A stretch of 64,000 bases of DNA from Mycolicibacterium rhodesiae (lineage in GTDB: Bacteria; Actinomycetota; Actinomycetes; Mycobacteriales; Mycobacteriaceae), in contig NZ_MVIH01000005.1 in assembly GCF_002086695.1 (NCBI RefSeq), positions 62,001 through 126,000 of the forward strand, given 5' to 3'. The position numbers and the translations under genes were made by a program. Positions 44,258 through 52,734 of the stretch are shown piece after piece; the stretch's first letter is position 1; every line of letters starts with the position of its first letter. The notes under the pieces are model-generated. The model ran no database searches and was not told where the DNA came from. It was given only the letters and a program-made list of their open reading frames with translations.

Positions 44258-46591
44258 GTGGCGAAAACTCGCAAGGACAGCGCTCCCGGACCCGGCCGCA
44301 TCAGCCGGGGCTTCTGGCGCATGCTCGGTGCCACCACCGAGAAGACCAAGGCCCATTCGATGGCCGAGGTAAACGCCTCGGCGGAGTTCGACGACAAGGC
44401 CAAGGGCCTCGACGGCGATCAACTGGCCAAGGCCGCGAAGCTGCTGGAACTCGGCGACCTCGCCTCATCGTCGGACATCCCGCAGTTCCTGGCCATCGCC
44501 CGCGAAGCCGCGGAGCGGACCACCGGCCTGCGCCCGTTCGATGTCCAGCTGGCCGGCGCGCTGCGCATGCTCGCCGGTGACGTCATCGAGATGGCCACCG
44601 GCGAGGGCAAAACCCTCTCGGGTGCCATTGCCGCCGCCGGCTACGCCCTGGCCGGGCGCAACGTCCACGTCGTCACCATCAACGACTACCTGGCCCGCCG
44701 CGACGCCGAATGGATGGCGCCGCTGATCGAGTCGATGGGCCTCACGGTCGGCTGGATCACCGCCGAGTCGACCGCGCAGGAACGCCGCGCCGCCTACGAA
44801 TGCGATGTCACCTACGCCTCGGTCAACGAGATCGGCTTCGATGTGCTGCGCGACCAGCTGGTCACCGACGTCGCCGATCTGGTGTCGCCGAATCCCGACG
44901 TCGCGCTGATCGACGAGGCCGACTCCGTGCTGGTCGACGAGGCCCTGGTACCGCTGGTGCTGGCCGGCACCACGCACCGCGAGACGCCGAAGGTCGAGAT
45001 CGTCCGGCTGGTCGGCGAGCTGACGGCCGGGACCGACTACGACACCGACGCCGACAGTCGCAATGTGCACCTCACCGACGAGGGAGCCAAGAAGCTCGAG
45101 GCCGCGCTCGGCGGTATCGACCTCTACTCCGAAGAGCACGTCACCACAACGCTGACCGAGGTGAACGTCGCCCTGCACGCGCATGTGCTGCTACAGCGCG
45201 ACGTGCACTACATCGTCCGCGACGGCGCCGTGCAGCTGATCAACTCCTCGCGCGGGCGGATCGCGTCGCTGCAGCGCTGGCCGGACGGACTGCAGGCCGC
45301 GGTTGAGGCCAAGGAAGGCATCGAGACCACCGAGACCGGCGAGGTGCTGGACACCATCACCGTGCAGGCCCTGATCAACCGGTACCCGACGGTGTGCGGG
45401 ATGACCGGTACCGCGCTGGCCGCCGGTGAGCAGCTGCGCCAGTTCTACAAGCTCGGCGTCTCGCCGATCCCACCGAATACGCCGAACATCCGCGAGGACG
45501 CCGACGACCGCGTCTACATCACCGCGGCGGCCAAGATCGAGGCGATCATGGAGCACATCGTCGAGGTGCACGCCACAGGTCAGCCCATCCTGGTCGGCAC
45601 CCACGACGTCGCCGAGTCCGAAGAGCTGCACGAGCGGCTGGTCCGCCGCGGCGTCCCGGCCGTCGTGCTCAATGCGAAGAACGACGAGGAAGAGGCAGCC
45701 GTCATCGCCGAAGCAGGCAAGCTCGGCACCGTCACGGTGTCGACCCAGATGGCCGGCCGCGGTACCGACATCCGGCTCGGCGGCTCGGAGGAAACCGACC
45801 ACGATAAGGTCGCCGAGCTCGGCGGCCTGCACGTCATCGGCACCGGCAGGCACCGCACCGAACGCCTCGACAACCAGTTGCGCGGCCGTGCCGGCAGGCA
45901 GGGCGACCCCGGCTCGTCGGTGTTCTTCGCCAGCTGGGAGGACGACGTCGTCGTCGCGCACCTCGACGAGGGCAAGCTGCCCACCGAAGCCGACGAGACC
46001 GGCCGGATCACCAGCCCCAAGGCCGGCGCCCTGCTCGACCACGCCCAGCGGGTGGCCGAAGGCCGGCTGCTCGACGTGCACGCCAACACCTGGCGCTACA
46101 ACCAGCTCATCGCCCAGCAGCGCGCGATCATCGTCGAGCGTCGCAACACTCTGCTGAGCACGCCCGCCGCGCGCAACGAGCTCAAGGAACTCTCGCCCGA
46201 CCGGTACGAGGAGCTGGCCGAGAAGTCCGGCGACGAGCAGCTCGAGACGATCTGCCGCCAGATCATGCTGTTCCACCTCGACCGCGGCTGGGCCGACCAC
46301 CTCGCCTACCTGGCCGACATTCGGGAGAGCATTCACCTGCGCGCGCTGGGCAGGCAGAACCCGCTCGACGAGTTCCACCGGATGGCCGTCGACGCGTTCG
46401 CGCATCTGGCCGCCGACGCCATCGAGGCCGCCCAGCAGACCTTCGAGACCGCCAACATCCTCGAGGAAGAGCAGGGCTTGGACCTCTCGAAGCTGGCCCG
46501 CCCGACCTCGACCTGGACGTACATGGTCCACGACAACCCGCTCAACGACGACACGTTGTCGGCGCTCAGCCTGCCCGGGGTCTTCCGCTAG
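44258..46591 (+). CDS. secA2: Accessory preprotein translocase ATPase SecA2
   Basis: A 777-residue SecA2. Walker A is [13 protein letters not shown] near 112-124, Walker [14 protein letters not shown] near 218, the second helicase motif [16 protein letters not shown] near 500 and [19 protein letters not shown] near 537. It lacks the SecA1 C-terminal zinc-binding tail, as expected for SecA2. SecA2 drives export of a subset of proteins (for example SodA and solute-binding proteins) in mycobacteria. It closely matches M. tuberculosis SecA2 (Rv1821) from memory; the GTG at 44258 gives a slightly shorter N-terminus. Confidence 0.95.
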   Translation: MAKTRKDSAPGPGRISRGFWRMLGATTEKTKAHSMAEVNASAEFDDKAKGLDGDQLAKAAKLLELGDLASSSDIPQFLAIAREAAERTTGLRPFDVQLAGALRMLAGDVIEMATGEGKTLSGAIAAAGYALAGRNVHVVTINDYLARRDAEWMAPLIESMGLTVGWITAESTAQERRAAYECDVTYASVNEIGFDVLRDQLVTDVADLVSPNPDVALIDEADSVLVDEALVPLVLAGTTHRETPKVEIVRLVGELTAGTDYDTDADSRNVHLTDEGAKKLEAALGGIDLYSEEHVTTTLTEVNVALHAHVLLQRDVHYIVRDGAVQLINSSRGRIASLQRWPDGLQAAVEAKEGIETTETGEVLDTITVQALINRYPTVCGMTGTALAAGEQLRQFYKLGVSPIPPNTPNIREDADDRVYITAAAKIEAIMEHIVEVHATGQPILVGTHDVAESEELHERLVRRGVPAVVLNAKNDEEEAAVIAEAGKLGTVTVSTQMAGRGTDIRLGGSEETDHDKVAELGGLHVIGTGRHRTERLDNQLRGRAGRQGDPGSSVFFASWEDDVVVAHLDEGKLPTEADETGRITSPKAGALLDHAQRVAEGRLLDVHANTWRYNQLIAQQRAIIVERRNTLLSTPAARNELKELSPDRYEELAEKSGDEQLETICRQIMLFHLDRGWADHLAYLADIRESIHLRALGRQNPLDEFHRMAVDAFAHLAADAIEAAQQTFETANILEEEQGLDLSKLARPTSTWTYMVHDNPLNDDTLSALSLPGVFR

Positions 46592-46607
46592 CGCTAAGTT
46601 CATCATC

Positions 46608-47204
46608 ATGGACCGCCGCGACCGGGTGCTGACGATCCCGAACGTCCTGTCGGTGATCCGGCTGGTGCTGGTGCCGGTGTTCCTGTACCTGCTGTTGGCC
46701 ACCGATGCCTACGGGTGGGCAGTGGCGATCTTGATGTTCAGCGGCTTCTCCGACTGGGCGGACGGCAAGATCGCGCGTCTGGTGCCCAATCAATCGTCGC
46801 AGCTGGGCGCACTGCTGGATCCGCTGGTCGACCGCGTCTACATGGTGGCCGTGCCGGTGGGGATGGGCTTCGCGGGCGTGGTCCCGTGGTGGCTGGTCGC
46901 GACGCTGGTCATCCGCGATCTGGTGCTCGCCGCCACCTTGCCGGTGGTGCGCAGCCGTGGGCTCACCGCGCTGCCGGTCACCTACATCGGCAAAGCGGCG
47001 ACGTTCGCGCTGATGTCCGGTTTCCCGCTGGTGCTGCTCGGCCAGTGGGACGCGACGTGGAGCCGGGTGATCGGCGCCTGCGGCTGGGGTTTCCTGCTGT
47101 GGGGTGTCGGCATGTACCTCTGGTCGGCGGTTCTCTACCTGCTGCAAGTCCGTCTGGTGGTGACCACGCTGCCCAAAGCCGGCGTCAGCGATGCCCGCAC
47201 CTGA
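46608..47204 (+). CDS. pgsA2: CDP-alcohol phosphatidyltransferase PgsA2
   Basis: A 198-residue membrane enzyme with the CDP-alcohol phosphotransferase signature in [11 protein letters not shown] and LLDPLVDR (D-x2-DG-x2-AR-x8-G-x3-D-x3-D) at about 46-75 and several helices after it. It transfers a phosphatidyl group from CDP-diacylglycerol to an alcohol; the M. tuberculosis orthologue Rv1822 is annotated PgsA2 (phosphatidylglycerophosphate-synthase-like), though its acceptor is uncertain. It starts 16 bases after secA2 and overlaps the next gene by 14 bases. Confidence 0.9.
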   Translation: MDRRDRVLTIPNVLSVIRLVLVPVFLYLLLATDAYGWAVAILMFSGFSDWADGKIARLVPNQSSQLGALLDPLVDRVYMVAVPVGMGFAGVVPWWLVATLVIRDLVLAATLPVVRSRGLTALPVTYIGKAATFALMSGFPLVLLGQWDATWSRVIGACGWGFLLWGVGMYLWSAVLYLLQVRLVVTTLPKAGVSDART

Positions 47205-48105
47205 CAGCGCGCTCGGCGGCTACGACCCGCAGGCCGGCCGCAGCGAACGCCACGAGCGGCGGCCTGCCCTCATTCCGCTGCCGGGTCTGTTGCGCTCACT
47301 GCTCACCGAACATCTGGACCCGGGCTACGCTGCCGCTGCCGCTGCGCGGGAAGAGAGTGGACAGTCCCGCCGAAAGATCGCCGACCGGGCCTGGCAGGCG
47401 GTGGCGGCGGTGCTGATCGCGGTGGTGTTCGCCGCCGCGGTCGCGCAAGCCCGGACCACCGCGCCCGGCGTCAACGCCGCCCAGCAGGTCCTCGCCGCCA
47501 GCGTGCGATCCGCCGAAGGCACCACCGACCGGCTCACCCAGCGCCGCGACGAGCTGGCCACTCAAGCCGACAGCATCCAGCGCCGCCAACTGCGTGACGA
47601 CGCGGCGGGCCGGGATCTGCTCAGCAGGCTCGACGCGCTCAGCCTCGCCGCGGCCACCACCGCCGTCATCGGACCCGGCTTGTCCGTGACGGTCACCGAC
47701 CCCGGCGTCGGCCGCGATCTGTCCGACGTGTCCAAGCAGCGGGTGGCCGGCAGCCGTCAGATCATCCTGGATCGCGATCTCCAGCTGACGGTGAACTCGT
47801 TGTGGGCCAGTGGGGCCGAAGCGATCTCGGTCGGGGGAGTGCGGATGGGCCCCAACGTGACGATCCGTCAGGCGGGTGGCGCCATTCTGGTCGACAATCA
47901 TCCGATCAGCAGCCCCTACACGATCCTGGCGGTGGGGCCGCCGGGGGAGATGCGCGATACCTTCGATCGGAGCAGCGGGCTGCAGCGGCTGCGGCTGCTC
48001 GAAGTGTCGTATGGGGTGGGGGTCAGCGTGAGCAGCGGCGACGGCCTGTCGCTGCCGGCAAGCGCGGTACGGGAGATTAAATTTGCCAAGCAGATCGGCC
48101 GATAG
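47191..48105 (+). CDS. DUF881 membrane protein (Rv1823-like)
   Basis: A 304-residue protein: cytoplasmic N-terminus, one transmembrane helix (about 72-90), a coiled-coil-like stretch with [20 protein letters not shown] (about 112-140) and the extracellular DUF881 domain ([40 protein letters not shown]). DUF881 proteins are linked to actinobacterial cell division/envelope, with uncertain function. It overlaps pgsA2 by 14 bases and lies with a small basic protein and a second DUF881 gene. Confidence 0.85.
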   Translation: MPAPDSALGGYDPQAGRSERHERRPALIPLPGLLRSLLTEHLDPGYAAAAAAREESGQSRRKIADRAWQAVAAVLIAVVFAAAVAQARTTAPGVNAAQQVLAASVRSAEGTTDRLTQRRDELATQADSIQRRQLRDDAAGRDLLSRLDALSLAAATTAVIGPGLSVTVTDPGVGRDLSDVSKQRVAGSRQIILDRDLQLTVNSLWASGAEAISVGGVRMGPNVTIRQAGGAILVDNHPISSPYTILAVGPPGEMRDTFDRSSGLQRLRLLEVSYGVGVSVSSGDGLSLPASAVREIKFAKQIGR

Positions 48106-48114
48106 GGGGCGAAC

Positions 48115-48447
48115 ATGATCGGAATCGCCGCACTCGTCGTCGGCATCGTGCTGGGGTTGGTGTTGCACCCCAGCGTCCCCGAGGTCATCCAGCCGTACCT
48201 GCCGATCGCGGTCGTCGCCGCTCTCGATGCGGTGTTCGGCGGTCTGCGGGCCTACCTGGAGAAGATCTTCGACCCGAAGGTGTTCGTCGTCTCGTTCGTC
48301 TTCAACGTTCTGGTGGCAGCGCTGATCGTCTATGTCGGCGATCAACTCGGCGTGGGCACCCAGCTGTCGACGGCGATCATCGTGGTGTTGGGCATCCGCA
48401 TCTTCGGCAACGCCGCCGCACTGCGACGCCGGTTGTTCGGGGCCTGA
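48115..48447 (+). CDS. Small basic family membrane protein (DUF1290, Rv1824-like)
   Basis: A 110-residue protein with three hydrophobic segments (IGIAALVVGIVLGLVL, IAVVAALDAVFGGLRAYLE, ALIVYVGDQLGVGTQLSTAIIV), the DUF1290/Sbp signature being DAVFGGLRAYLEKIFD. In Gram-positive genomes sbp sits near cell-division and DUF881 genes, as here. The exact role is unknown. It lies between two DUF881 genes on the same strand. Confidence 0.88.
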   Translation: MIGIAALVVGIVLGLVLHPSVPEVIQPYLPIAVVAALDAVFGGLRAYLEKIFDPKVFVVSFVFNVLVAALIVYVGDQLGVGTQLSTAIIVVLGIRIFGNAAALRRRLFGA

Positions 48448-48448
48448 A

Positions 48449-49210
48449 ATGAGCGACGACGAACACGGGCGCCACGAACTGCCCGGCCCCGCCCCGGCGC
48501 CGCTGCGCGGACCCCGCAGCCGCACCCAGATCATGTTCGGCGCACTCGGAGTGCTGCTGTGCCTGATGCTCGGTGTGGCGATCGCCACCCAGGCCCGGCA
48601 GACCGAGACCGGCGACGCGCTGGACACCGCCCGCCCGGCCGACCTGCTGGTCCTGCTCGGCTCCCTGCAGCAGCGCGAAGCGACGCTCAACACCGAGGTG
48701 GCCGATCTGCAACGCAACCTCGCGGCCATGCAGACCGCGGGCAGCAGCGACCAGGCCGCGATCCAGAACGCGCAGGCCAGACTGGCTGCGCTGTCGATCC
48801 TGATCGGCACGGTCGCCGCTACCGGCCCCGGCGTGACGATCACGATCGACGATCCCGGACCCGGCGTCGCGCCCGAAACCATGCTCGACGTCATCAACGA
48901 ACTGCGGGCCGCCGGCGCCGAGGCGATGGAGATCCGCTCCGGGCAGCAGGCCGTCCGCGTCGGGGTCGACACCTGGGTGGTCGGCAGCCCCGGCGCGCTG
49001 GTGATCGACACGCAAACTCTGGGCCCGCCGTATTCTGTTCTCGCCATTGGCGATCCGCCCACCCTGGCTGCCGCGATGAACATCCCGGGCGGCGCCGTCG
49101 ACAGCGTCGAACGGGTGGGCGGGCGCATGACCGTCGCGCAGTCCGACCGGGTGGACATCACCACCTTGCGGCAACCGAAAGCGCGACAATACGCTCAGCC
49201 CGTCAAATGA
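48449..49210 (+). CDS. DUF881 membrane protein (Rv1825-like)
   Basis: A 253-residue DUF881 protein with a short N-terminus, a helix at about 29-46 (MFGALGVLLCLMLGVAIAT), a coiled-coil-like region (REATLNTEVADLQRNLAAM, about 76-95) and the domain core GPGVTITIDDPGPGV, INELRAAGAEAMEIRS and PPYSVLAIGDPPTL. It starts one base after the stop of the small basic protein gene. It probably acts together with the other DUF881 protein. Confidence 0.85.
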   Translation: MSDDEHGRHELPGPAPAPLRGPRSRTQIMFGALGVLLCLMLGVAIATQARQTETGDALDTARPADLLVLLGSLQQREATLNTEVADLQRNLAAMQTAGSSDQAAIQNAQARLAALSILIGTVAATGPGVTITIDDPGPGVAPETMLDVINELRAAGAEAMEIRSGQQAVRVGVDTWVVGSPGALVIDTQTLGPPYSVLAIGDPPTLAAAMNIPGGAVDSVERVGGRMTVAQSDRVDITTLRQPKARQYAQPVK

Positions 49211-49245
49211 GCAGCCCGTCAAAATGACCGACACCGAGGAGCACT

Positions 49246-49641
49246 GTGAGCGAAATCCCAGCCGACCTGCGCTACACCGCCGAGCACGAGTGGGTGCTGC
49301 GTACCGGTGACGACACCGTGCGCGTCGGCATCACCGACTTCGCCCAGTCCTCGCTGGGTGACGTGGTGTATGTGCAGCTCCCCGAGGTGGGCAGCGACGT
49401 CACATCCGGTGAGTCCTTCGGCGAGGTGGAGTCCACCAAATCGGTTTCCGATCTCTATGCCCCGGTGTCGGCCAAAGTGATTGCCGTCAACGGCGAATTG
49501 GAAGGCAGCCCCGGACTGGTCAACTCCGATCCGTACGGTCAGGGGTGGTTGTTGGAGTTGCAGGTCGACGGCGATACCCTCGAACAGGGGTTGGCGGCGT
49601 TGCTCGATGCGGACGCCTATCGGGACACAGTGACTGAATGA
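49246..49641 (+). CDS. gcvH: Glycine cleavage system H protein
   Basis: A 131-residue lipoyl protein. The lipoylated Lys65 is in the motif [13 protein letters not shown], with [22 protein letters not shown] before it and [17 protein letters not shown] after. GcvH shuttles the methylamine between the P, T and L proteins of glycine cleavage. The GTG at 49246 has CGAGGAG nearby. It lies 3 kb from gcvP and is followed by a hairpin; no riboswitch precedes it. Confidence 0.96.
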   Translation: MSEIPADLRYTAEHEWVLRTGDDTVRVGITDFAQSSLGDVVYVQLPEVGSDVTSGESFGEVESTKSVSDLYAPVSAKVIAVNGELEGSPGLVNSDPYGQGWLLELQVDGDTLEQGLAALLDADAYRDTVTE

Positions 49642-49651
49642 CATTGTTAGG

Positions 49652-49687
49652 GTGCCTGCCAGCCACCGATCCGGCGGTGGTGGGCAC
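49652..49687 (+). terminator. Hairpin between gcvH and garA
   Basis: GTGCC...GGCAC outer arms (five pairs) and CCACCG/CGGTGG inner arms (six pairs) enclose an ATCCGG loop, eleven bases after the gcvH stop. No U-tract. It could separate gcvH from garA expression. Confidence 0.45.
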
Positions 49688-49797
49688 AACGACGGCCACT
49701 GCGCGGTACGGTCGTCGTAAGTGATTGGTGAGGCGGACGGGCGCCTTGTGCGGATTCCCGCCAAGTGCAGCCACGGCAGCCAGTGAAGGAGCAGCGG

Positions 49798-50265
49798 GTG
49801 ACCGACAAGGACCAGAACTCTGACGAAGTCACCGTGGAGACGACGTCTGTCTTCCGGGCCGACTTCCTCAACGAGCTGGACGCCCCGGCGGCCACCAGCG
49901 GCGAGAGCGGGGTGTCCGGGGTCGAAGGTCTCCCGGTCGGCTCGGCGCTGCTGGTCGTGAAGCGCGGCCCGAATGCGGGTTCGCGTTTCCTGCTGGACCA
50001 GGCGACGACCTCGGCCGGCCGCCATCCGGATTCCGACATCTTCCTCGATGACGTGACCGTGAGCCGTCGGCATGCCGAGTTCCGCTTGGACGGCAACGAA
50101 TTCCAGGTCGTCGACGTCGGCAGCCTCAACGGCACCTATGTGAACCGTGAACCGGTCGACTCGGCCACCCTGGCCAATGGCGACGAGGTCCAGATCGGCA
50201 AGTTCCGCCTGGTGTTCCTCACCGGACCGAAGTCGTCCGAGGACGAAGGTGGTCCCGGAAGCTAG
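49798..50265 (+). CDS. garA: FHA-domain metabolic regulator GarA
   Basis: A 155-residue protein nearly identical in layout to M. tuberculosis GarA (Rv1827). The N-terminal phosphorylation motif [14 protein letters not shown] carries the two Thr targeted by PknB and PknG, followed by the FHA domain with [21 protein letters not shown] and [11 protein letters not shown]. Unphosphorylated GarA inhibits 2-oxoglutarate decarboxylase and glutamate dehydrogenase and activates glutamate synthase; phosphorylation locks it. The GTG at 49798 has AAGGAG six bases upstream; an ATG at 49765 is less likely. Confidence 0.95.
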   Translation: MTDKDQNSDEVTVETTSVFRADFLNELDAPAATSGESGVSGVEGLPVGSALLVVKRGPNAGSRFLLDQATTSAGRHPDSDIFLDDVTVSRRHAEFRLDGNEFQVVDVGSLNGTYVNREPVDSATLANGDEVQIGKFRLVFLTGPKSSEDEGGPGS

Positions 50266-51011
50266 TGACCGCCCCCGATAGTCCCGCGCTTGCCGGGATG
50301 TCTATCGGAGCGGTCCTGGACCTGCTGCGACCGGACTTCCCGGACGTGACGATCTCCAAGATCCGATTCTTGGAAGCTGAGGGTCTCGTCACGCCGGAGC
50401 GCAGCGCATCGGGGTATCGGCGGTTCACCGCGTACGACTGCGCACGGTTGCGGTTCATCCTGACCGCGCAGCGCGACCACTACCTGCCGCTCAAGGTCAT
50501 CAAGGCTCAGCTCGACGCCCTGCCGGACGGCGAGCTGCCTCACGTTGGATCGCCTTATGCCGTACCGCGTTTGGTGAGGGTGGCCGACGACAGCCAATTC
50601 GGTGACGACGCCGACGTCGAGACCGATGTGGCGCGCACCCAGGTCCGGCTGAGCCGCGAGGATCTGCTGGAACGCTCCGGGGTGGGCGAGGAGTTGCTGA
50701 CCGCGCTGTGCAAAGCGGGCGTGATCACCACCGGTCCGGGTGGATTGTTCGACGAGTATTCGGTGGTGATCGCGCAGTGTGCGCGGGCGCTGGGGGACTA
50801 CGGCGTGGAACCGCGGCACCTGCGGGCGTTCCGGTCCGCGGCCGATCGGCAGTCCGACCTCATCGCGCAGATCGCAGGCCCGGTGGGCAAGGCGGGCAAG
50901 ACCGGGGCGCGCGATCGCGCGGACGACTTGGCGCGTGAGGTCGCCGCGCTGGCAATCACGTTGCACACATCGTTGATCAAGTCCGCTGTACGAGACGTTC
51001 TCGACCGCTGA
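50265..51011 (+). CDS. ftsR: MerR-type regulator FtsR (Rv1828 homologue)
   Basis: A 248-residue MerR-family regulator. The HTH is [29 protein letters not shown] with wing [11 protein letters not shown] (about 12-55), then a long dimerisation helix and an effector-like C-terminal domain. The Corynebacterium orthologue FtsR activates ftsZ; the Mycobacterium protein (Rv1828) binds similarly. The GTG at 50265 shares a base with the garA stop, indicating coupling between garA and ftsR. Confidence 0.88.
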   Translation: MTAPDSPALAGMSIGAVLDLLRPDFPDVTISKIRFLEAEGLVTPERSASGYRRFTAYDCARLRFILTAQRDHYLPLKVIKAQLDALPDGELPHVGSPYAVPRLVRVADDSQFGDDADVETDVARTQVRLSREDLLERSGVGEELLTALCKAGVITTGPGGLFDEYSVVIAQCARALGDYGVEPRHLRAFRSAADRQSDLIAQIAGPVGKAGKTGARDRADDLAREVAALAITLHTSLIKSAVRDVLDR

Positions 51012-51057
51012 GGACTAGACTCCAAAGGACTGCAACGAGCGCGGAGGTCAGACACAG

Positions 51058-51552
51058 ATGGGCGAGGTTCGTGTGGTGGGCATTCGCGTCGAACAGCCCC
51101 AGAACCAGCCGGTCCTGCTGCTGCGGGAGTCGAACGGCGACCGGTATCTGCCGATCTGGATCGGCCAGTCCGAGGCCACCGCGATCGCGTACGAACAGCA
51201 GGGCGTCGAGCCGACCCGGCCGCTGACCCACGACCTGTTCCGAGATGTCATTGGCGCACTGGGGCATTCACTCAAAGAGGTGCGCATCGTGGATCTGCAG
51301 GAGGGCACCTTCTACGCCGACCTGATCTTCGACCGCGACATCAAGGTGTCAGCGCGTCCGTCGGACTCGGTGGCGATCGCCCTGCGGATGGGTGTGCCGA
51401 TCTACGTGGAGGAGGCGGTGCTGGCCGAGGCCGGGCTGCTCATCCCCGACGAGAACGACGAGGAATCCACCGGCGCGGTCCGCGAGGACGAGGTCGAGAA
51501 GTTCAAGGAATTCCTGGACAGCGTGTCCCCGGACGATTTCAAGGCGACCTGA
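51058..51552 (+). CDS. Bifunctional nuclease domain protein (Rv1829-like)
   Basis: A 164-residue protein of the BFN/DUF151 family: RVVGIRVEQPQNQPVLLLRE, LPIWIGQSEATAIAYEQQGVE and RPSDSVAIALRMGVPIYVEEAVL are the family motifs at about 3-125. A structural relative in plants has nuclease activity; in bacteria the role is unproven. It has an acidic C-terminus (about 130-150). It lies 46 bases after ftsR on the same strand, in the same order as in M. tuberculosis. GCGGAGG precedes the ATG. Confidence 0.88.
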   Translation: MGEVRVVGIRVEQPQNQPVLLLRESNGDRYLPIWIGQSEATAIAYEQQGVEPTRPLTHDLFRDVIGALGHSLKEVRIVDLQEGTFYADLIFDRDIKVSARPSDSVAIALRMGVPIYVEEAVLAEAGLLIPDENDEESTGAVREDEVEKFKEFLDSVSPDDFKAT

Positions 51553-51799
51553 CCGGGTATCCCCGCGGTGCCGGCCAGCGTCGCCGACAGCAAGATCACG
51601 GATGCGTCTCACTTGGCCTGCAGCGGTTCGACACGCGCGGCGGATGACGCGGCGCAGGGGCAAGGGCGGCCATACTTTGATTGCGAACGACGAGCGCGAC
51701 TGCCCGTCGAAAAGCGTATGCTCGGTGGACTCGGACTGGGCAAACGTGGTTGGTGGAGCGGTCAGCGGGCCATAGGTTCGAACGGCGAGAGGAAGCATC

Positions 51800-52444
51800 G
51801 TGGGCGAGCAGCCACGTCAGGGACAATTGGACCTTGCTGGCACGGGCTCTGATTCCGATGGCCGCTTTGAGGCGGACACGCCCGCCGGCGCGCCGGTGAG
51901 TGAGGCGGTGCAGCAGGGCCTGTTCCCCGACGACTCGGTTCCCGACGAATTGGTCGGCTACCGCGGGCCGAGCGCCTGCCAGATCGCCGGAATCACCTAC
52001 CGCCAGTTGGACTACTGGGCTCGCACCTCACTGGTGGTGCCGTCCATCCGCGGTGCGGCCGGCTCGGGCAGCCAGCGGCTGTACTCGTTCAAGGACATCC
52101 TGGTCCTCAAGATCGTCAAGCGTCTGCTCGATACCGGCATCTCGCTGCACAACATCCGCGTTGCCGTCGACCATCTGCGGCAGCGCGGCGTGCAGGATCT
52201 GGCCAACATCACCTTGTTCTCTGACGGCACAACGGTGTACGAGTGCACGTCGGCCGAAGAGGTCGTCGACCTGCTGCAGGGCGGCCAGGGTGTGTTCGGC
52301 ATCGCCGTCAGCGGCGCCATGCGGGAACTGTCCGGCGCGATCGCCGACTTCCCCGGCGAGCGGGCCGACGGCGGCGAGTCGATCGCCTCGCCGGAGGACG
52401 AGCTGGCGTCCCGGCGGAAGAGCCGCGACCGCAAGATCGGTTAG
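51800..52444 (+). CDS. resR: MerR-type regulator (Rv1830/ResR homologue)
   Basis: A 214-residue MerR-family protein. The acidic/Gly-rich N-terminus (about 1-50) precedes the HTH GYRGPSACQIAGITYRQLDYWARTSLV (about 53-80) and a helical dimerisation part with KIVKRLLDTGISLHNIRVAVDHLRQRGV. M. tuberculosis Rv1830 has been named resR and linked to growth recovery and division. The start GTG at 51800 has GAGAGGAAG upstream. The gap 51553-51799 before it holds no recognised gene. A tandem glycine riboswitch follows its stop. Confidence 0.85.
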   Translation: MGEQPRQGQLDLAGTGSDSDGRFEADTPAGAPVSEAVQQGLFPDDSVPDELVGYRGPSACQIAGITYRQLDYWARTSLVVPSIRGAAGSGSQRLYSFKDILVLKIVKRLLDTGISLHNIRVAVDHLRQRGVQDLANITLFSDGTTVYECTSAEEVVDLLQGGQGVFGIAVSGAMRELSGAIADFPGERADGGESIASPEDELASRRKSRDRKIG

Positions 52445-52470
52445 CAGCTAGAATCTTTTCTGTATCGCCC

Positions 52471-52580
52471 TCGCGCGGGAGAGTTTCGTGGCAGCCAGTC
52501 ACGGACGCCGAAGGAGCAACACCTCTCCGTCAACCTCTCAGGCACCCGGACCGCGCATGGCCACGATGCCTCTGGAAAGC
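52471..52580 (+). ncRNA. Glycine riboswitch, aptamer 1
   Basis: The leader of gcvP contains the glycine aptamer consensus: GGGAGAG at 52477-52483, CGCCGAAGGAGCAA at 52506-52519, then ACCTCTCAGGCACCCGGACCG at about 52533-52553 and a closing CTCTGG near 52570. The central loop sequences and order match canonical gcvT-type aptamers. Confidence 0.9.
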
Positions 52581-52597
52581 GGTGACTCGGATTTTTC

Positions 52598-52700
52598 TCG
52601 CTGAGATCACCCGCCCATGGGGAAAGGCAGCGCCGCTGACACGCGGGCTGACCGAATCTCTCAGGCGCCCGGTCCGGGTGGACGACAGAGGGAGAGGACG
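52598..52700 (+). ncRNA. Glycine riboswitch, aptamer 2 (divergent)
   Basis: A second aptamer follows directly: AATCTCTCAGGCGCCCGGTC at about 52655-52674 and GACAGAGGGAGAGG at 52684-52697 fit the consensus 3' half. The usual CCGAAGGGGCAA is replaced by CGCCGCTGAC at about 52631-52640, so the pocket is noncanonical. It ends about 35 bases before the gcvP GTG, with the ribosome site AGGAG at about 52725 between. Confidence 0.75.
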
Positions 52701-52734
52701 CCGCTGACGGCTGCGCCGTAAGTCAGGAGTCCTC

